Below, in pieces: positions 60,425 to 64,000 of a stretch of DNA of 64,000 nt (the first letter of the stretch is position 1; each line of letters starts with the position of its first letter). The DNA is taken from assembly GCF_001695835.1 (NCBI RefSeq), contig NZ_MBSO01000023.1, forward strand, positions 124,001 to 188,000, read 5' to 3'. Under the pieces are notes generated by a model. The model saw only the letters and a list, made by a program, of their open reading frames with translations, was not told where the DNA came from and ran no database searches. The DNA is from Ensifer sp. LC11. Lineage in GTDB: Bacteria; Pseudomonadota; Alphaproteobacteria; Rhizobiales; Rhizobiaceae. A program made the position numbers and the translations under genes.

Positions 60425-60711
60425 CTCATTCCTCTCCTCTGTTCGTCGCAAACCCGTGAGGCTCACGTGCTGCGGTGTAGCGCTGGCGGCAAATCCCGGG
60501 AGGGAAACGACAAGCCGCAACCACACACAGCTTACATTATCTATATCTTTTATAGAGAAAGAGGATTTCGCAGATGGTCGGCGCAGATGAAATGTTTTTG
60601 CTAATGCAGGCTCAATGCGGTGTCACTCACCGCTTGCCGGCCGACAAAGCCCGCCTCCGGGCGGGAACTATTGCGGCCACATTGTCTGCGATGGGACGTG
60701 GCCAGCGTGCC

Positions 60712-61602
60712 TCAGGCTTGATCCTTGATTGCCTCGATCAAGGCGCGGAAGCCCGCCGACAGATGTCGGCGGCTCGGATAGTAGAGATAAAGCGGCTCTT
60801 CCGGCTGACACCAACTGTCCAGCACCTGAACAAGTGCGCCGCTGGCAATGTGCCTGCGCACTCGGTTTTCCCAGACATAGGCAAGCGCCACGCCGCTTAG
60901 CGCCGCTTCCACCATCAATTCGTGATCGTCGAGCGAAAGCGGCCCGGTCGGATGGAAAGTCACAGGCTGCCCGTCTTTCTCGAACTCCCAGGCATAGCGG
61001 GCGCCGGACGGAAACATGTTCTGGATGCAGAGGTGACGCTTGAGGTCATGCGGCGTCTCCGGCTTCGGCCGCTCCGCAAAATAGGCGGGCGAGCCGACGA
61101 CCACGAGGCGCAAGCGCTGCTTGAGCCGCAGGGCGATCATGCCTTCGCTCACCCGTTCGCCGAACCGAATTCCGGCGTCGAAGCCCTCGCCGACAATGTC
61201 AACGAGCCGATCCGTGGCGCTGATTTCAAGCTGGAGGTTGGGATTGTTTTCGAGCAGGGGGCCGATGACATGGCCGATGACAAAGGGCGCGATCGAGTTT
61301 GGAACGTTGATCCTGACGCGACCGAACGGCGTATCGCGGAACTTGTTGAGCGCATCGAGCGCGGAGGCGATCTCGCCGAAAGCAGGATCGACATAGGATT
61401 GCAGGAGCTCGCCGGCCTCCGTCAGCGAAACGCTGCGCGTCGTGCGGTTGAGGAGCCGGATGCCGATCCGGCTTTCGAAATTGAGCACCGCATGGCTGAT
61501 GGCGGACGCCGTCACGCCCCGCTCCTCGCCGGCCTTGCGAAAACTCCTGTGCCGGGCGACCGCGGCGAAGGCTGCGAGTTCGGCGAGCTCTGACGCACGC
61601 AT
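60712..61602 (-). CDS. LysR-family regulator
   Basis: A 296-residue LysR-type regulator of the CrgA/AaeR-like group: [20 protein letters not shown], then [35 protein letters not shown]. The ATG at 61602 opens the family N-terminus. It is divergent from a short-chain dehydrogenase gene at 61744, the most common arrangement for this group, so that gene is its probable target. The monooxygenase operon lies 287 bases downstream on the same strand and may or may not be controlled by it. Confidence 0.9.
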   Translation of the reverse strand: MRASELAELAAFAAVARHRSFRKAGEERGVTASAISHAVLNFESRIGIRLLNRTTRSVSLTEAGELLQSYVDPAFGEIASALDALNKFRDTPFGRVRINVPNSIAPFVIGHVIGPLLENNPNLQLEISATDRLVDIVGEGFDAGIRFGERVSEGMIALRLKQRLRLVVVGSPAYFAERPKPETPHDLKRHLCIQNMFPSGARYAWEFEKDGQPVTFHPTGPLSLDDHELMVEAALSGVALAYVWENRVRRHIASGALVQVLDSWCQPEEPLYLYYPSRRHLSAGFRALIEAIKDQA

Positions 61603-61743
61603 TAATGAGCACCATTCATCATAGTTACGAGAATAACGAATCTTATGCAGCGAAGCGCTTTGCGTCAAATTCACCTCGTCAGCACGGGATGCGGACGCGA
61701 AACGGCTCAGAAAGAGCCGATCAAAATTTCGAAGGAGTTCGTC

Positions 61744-62586
61744 ATGAAGGTCTGGTTTATCACGGGTGCATCGCGTGGCCTCGGCGCATTGATGGCCAAG
61801 GAAGCCCTGGCAGCGGGCGACGCGGTTGTCGCCACCGCACGCAATCCGAGCACGGTTACCGAGCAACTCGGCACCCACCCCAACCTGCTCGCCGTCGCCC
61901 TCGATGTCACCAATGAGGCCCAGGCGAAGGAAGCTGCCGCAGCCGCGGTCCAGCGTTTCGGCCGCATCGATATTCTCGTCAACAATGCCGGCTACGGTCT
62001 GCTCGGCGCTGTCGAGGAGGCAACGGCGGAGGAAATCGAAAAACTCTACGCCACCAATGTCTTCGGGCTCCTCAAGGTGACGCGCGCCGTGTTACCTCAC
62101 ATGCGCCGGCAGCGTTCGGGCCATATCCTGAACTTCTCCTCGATCGGCGGCTATTTCGGCTATCCCGGCTGGGGCGTCTATGGTTCGACGAAGTTCGCCG
62201 TCGAGGGCCTTTCGGAATCGCTTGCGGCAGAGGTCCAGCCCTTCGGCATCAAGGTAACGATCGTCGAGCCCGGTTTCTTCCGCACCGACTTCCTCGCCGA
62301 CAATTCGCTGGCGGTCAGCGCTGCCGCCATCCCCGACTATAAGGGCACGCCGGCCGGCAACATGCGCGACTTTGCGGCCGGTGCGAACCATGCGCAGCCC
62401 GGAAACCCTGAGAAACTCGCCGCCGGCATCGTGACCCTGGTGAATGCGCCAAACCCGCCGCTGCGCATGCCCTTCGGCAGCGACACCGTGGCCGTCATCG
62501 AGGAACAGAATGCGAGTGTTGCAAGGGAGCTCGCCGAATGGCGCGACCTCGCTCTTTCCACGGATTTCGCAAAAGGCGTCGCCTGA
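61744..62586 (+). CDS. Short-chain dehydrogenase/reductase
   Basis: A 280-residue classical SDR. The cofactor motif is T-G-A-S-R-G-L-G at residues 7-14, the N-N-A-G motif lies near residue 82, and the catalytic Ser (F-S-S-I-G-G-Y-F-G), Tyr and Lys (Y-G-S-T-K-F-A-V-E-G) lie near 135-160. An Arg after the first glycine loop and the later A-T-A-R-N suggest NADP preference. GAAGGAG precedes the ATG. It is divergent from the LysR gene at 60712-61602. The substrate is unknown. Confidence 0.92.
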   Translation: MKVWFITGASRGLGALMAKEALAAGDAVVATARNPSTVTEQLGTHPNLLAVALDVTNEAQAKEAAAAAVQRFGRIDILVNNAGYGLLGAVEEATAEEIEKLYATNVFGLLKVTRAVLPHMRRQRSGHILNFSSIGGYFGYPGWGVYGSTKFAVEGLSESLAAEVQPFGIKVTIVEPGFFRTDFLADNSLAVSAAAIPDYKGTPAGNMRDFAAGANHAQPGNPEKLAAGIVTLVNAPNPPLRMPFGSDTVAVIEEQNASVARELAEWRDLALSTDFAKGVA

Positions 62587-62605
62587 TCGATTGTCGAACC
62601 TCTGG

Positions 62606-62629
62606 CTCCGCTCGCCACCGCAAGCGGAG
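62606..62629 (+). terminator. Weak hairpin after the SDR gene
   Basis: CTCCGCT and AGCGGAG form a 7-bp stem with a 10-base loop 19 bases after the SDR stop. No T tract follows, so this is tentative. Confidence 0.3.
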
Positions 62630-62799
62630 TCGGGACACCCCCCGCAGCCTGGTTTAGGTCTGCGAAATTATTCCACTCTGAGTGGTTTGCGAGACAAAGG
62701 GTTTCTTACCTTTCGAATGAGACTCGACTAATTTTTGGGCACTTTCGGCGGTCATTGCCCAAGACGTGGCCGCCGTCACCCCATCGAGAGTACAATCCC

Positions 62800-64000
62800 T
62801 TGTCCCAAGCAATCTCCAAATCTCCATCAAAGCCGCTCTACGCCTCCTTCGGTTTCCAAGTCCTGGCCGCCATGGTCATCGGCCTGCTGCTCGGCCTCAT
62901 CGCCCGCAACATGGGCGCCGATGTCGCCGGCAACCCGAACTGGCTGACCGTCACCCTGCAGACGATCGGCTCGATCTTCGTGCAACTGCTGCGCGCCCTG
63001 GTGCCGCCGCTGGTCTTCACTGCCATCGTCGCCTCGATCGCCAACCTGGCGACGCTGCAGAATGCCGCCAAGCTCGTCTGGCAGACGCTGCTCTGGTTCG
63101 CGATCACCTCGCTGATCGCGGTCATCATCGCGATTGCGCTCGGTCTCGCCATCCAGCCGGGCATCGGCTCGGCGGTTTTGCAGGAAGCGGCCAAGGCGCC
63201 CTCCTATGCCGGCTCCTGGCTCGATTTCCTGAAGGGCCTCGTGCCCGCCAACGTGCTCGGCCTTGAGGCCAGCACCAAGCTCACAGACAGCGGCGCGACC
63301 ACCTCGCTCAATTTCAACGTGCTGCAGATCCTGGTGGTTTCGATTGCCGTCGGCGCCGCCGCGCTGAAGGTCGGTGATGCCGCCAAGCCGTTCCTCGCCT
63401 TCAACCAGTCGCTGCTCGCTGTCGTGCGCAAGATCCTGTGGTGGGTCATTCGCCTGACGCCGATCGGCACGATCGGCCTGCTTGGCCGCGCCGTTGCCCA
63501 ATACGGCTGGGAAACCCTGGCGCAGCTCGGCTGGTATGCCGCTGCCGTCTATATCGGCCTCGCCATCGTGCTCTTCGTCGTCTATCCGGCATTGCTCGCC
63601 GCCCACGGTCTGAAGCCGTCGCGCTTCTTTGCCGGCGCCTGGCCGGCGATCCAGCTCGCCTTCGTCTCCCGTTCCTCGGTCGGCACCCTGCCCGTCACCG
63701 AAACCGTGACCGAAAAGAGCCTCGGCGTGCCGCGCGAATATGCGGCCTTCGCCGTGCCGCTCGGCGCAACCACGAAGATGGACGGTTGTGCGGCAATCTA
63801 CCCGGCGATTTCGGCGATCTTCATCGCGCAGTTCTTCGGCCTGCCGCTCGGAATCCAGGAATATGTGCTGATCGTCTTCGTCTCGGTGCTCGGCTCCGCC
63901 GCAACGGCCGGTCTTACCGGTGCAACGGTCATGCTGACGCTGACGCTTTCGACGCTCGGCCTGCCGCTTGAAGGCGTCGGCCTGCTGCTCGCCATCGACC
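62800..64000 (+). CDS. Dicarboxylate/amino acid:cation symporter (DAACS family), truncated by window end
   Basis: The first 400 residues of a GltP/DctA-family secondary transporter; the stop is beyond the window. The opening K-P-L-Y-A-S-F-G-F-Q-V-L-A-A-M-V-I-G-L-L-L-G is the family N-terminus, and the re-entrant loop segments S-R-S-S-V-G-T-L-P-V-T (HP1) and V-P-L-G-A-T-T-K-M-D-G (TM7) are present, along with I-F-I-A-Q-F-F-G. It imports glutamate, aspartate or C4-dicarboxylates with sodium or protons. No ATG lies upstream in frame before a good distance, so the TTG at 62800 with GAGAG eleven bases upstream is my start; ATG 62872 would cut the first helix. Confidence 0.85.
   Translation, partial: MSQAISKSPSKPLYASFGFQVLAAMVIGLLLGLIARNMGADVAGNPNWLTVTLQTIGSIFVQLLRALVPPLVFTAIVASIANLATLQNAAKLVWQTLLWFAITSLIAVIIAIALGLAIQPGIGSAVLQEAAKAPSYAGSWLDFLKGLVPANVLGLEASTKLTDSGATTSLNFNVLQILVVSIAVGAAALKVGDAAKPFLAFNQSLLAVVRKILWWVIRLTPIGTIGLLGRAVAQYGWETLAQLGWYAAAVYIGLAIVLFVVYPALLAAHGLKPSRFFAGAWPAIQLAFVSRSSVGTLPVTETVTEKSLGVPREYAAFAVPLGATTKMDGCAAIYPAISAIFIAQFFGLPLGIQEYVLIVFVSVLGSAATAGLTGATVMLTLTLSTLGLPLEGVGLLLAID

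Noticed and set aside
60574..60900. 108-codon plus-strand frame near the LysR gene at 60712
   Set aside because: Most of it is antisense to the C-terminal end of the LysR gene; no domain recognised.
1..64000. CRISPR arrays, prophage, insertion sequences, tRNA or rRNA genes, integrative-element attachment sites
   Set aside because: Searched by eye for direct repeats with spacers, transposase or integrase motifs and tRNA-like folds; none was found, though short RNA genes could escape this reading.

Overview
The window comes from a GC-rich alphaproteobacterium of the Rhizobiaceae, most likely Ensifer/Sinorhizobium or a close relative. This is inferred from gene content dominated by Pot-type ABC transporters and LysR regulators, and from palindromic intergenic repeats of the kind seen across Rhizobiaceae (18036-18139, 19925-20032, 43430-43530). 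No rRNA, tRNA, CRISPR array, phage or insertion-sequence gene was seen. The density of uptake systems would suit a large secondary replicon, but that cannot be shown from this sequence.

Layout: 1-351 is the tail of a class C beta-lactamase-like serine hydrolase. 539-5535 is a TetR-adaptor-RND efflux operon behind a perfect 18-bp inverted repeat. 5780-6748 is a DUF808 membrane protein. 6823-33421 is a long polyamine/guanidino-compound region. It holds an agmatinase-type ureohydrolase, three complete Pot-type ABC transporters (8017-11937, 24290-28270, 28528-32390), two LuxR-type solo regulators, a FAD oxidoreductase/cupin pair, an M20 amidohydrolase, an aldehyde dehydrogenase, and the agmatine deiminase, N-carbamoylputrescine amidase and putrescine aminotransferase trio. 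Together these could import agmatine or putrescine and convert them to 4-aminobutyrate. The last transporter operon begins with a DDAH/amidinotransferase-like gene carrying a one-base frameshift near 33219.

34596-43431 is the least ordinary region. A six-TM histidine kinase and NarL-type regulator sit between two gene sets: a minus-strand operon of one unknown protein and two membrane-anchored SGNH proteins, and a plus-strand operon of SxtJ-like membrane protein, a 49-residue DUF5989 protein and a NodU/CmcH-type carbamoyltransferase. The 8-mer TATATCCA recurs in the two flanking intergenic regions, once as a full 18-bp palindrome, suggesting shared control. I read this as a candidate envelope-carbamoylation system of unknown product.

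43670-50750 carries LysR regulators, a secreted YtcJ-type amidohydrolase, a Tat-exported metallo-beta-lactamase-fold protein, a zinc-free medium-chain oxidoreductase and a SnoaL-like protein. 51092-52727 is an ECF sigma-DUF4142-cupredoxin operon. 52914-56284 holds a luciferase-like oxidoreductase, a cyclase-TolB-TPR protein and a YVEP-repeat exported protein. 56404-60424 is a luciferase-like monooxygenase with an SsuABC-type transporter, probably for organosulfur scavenging. A divergent LysR/SDR pair follows, and the window ends inside a dicarboxylate/amino-acid:cation symporter.
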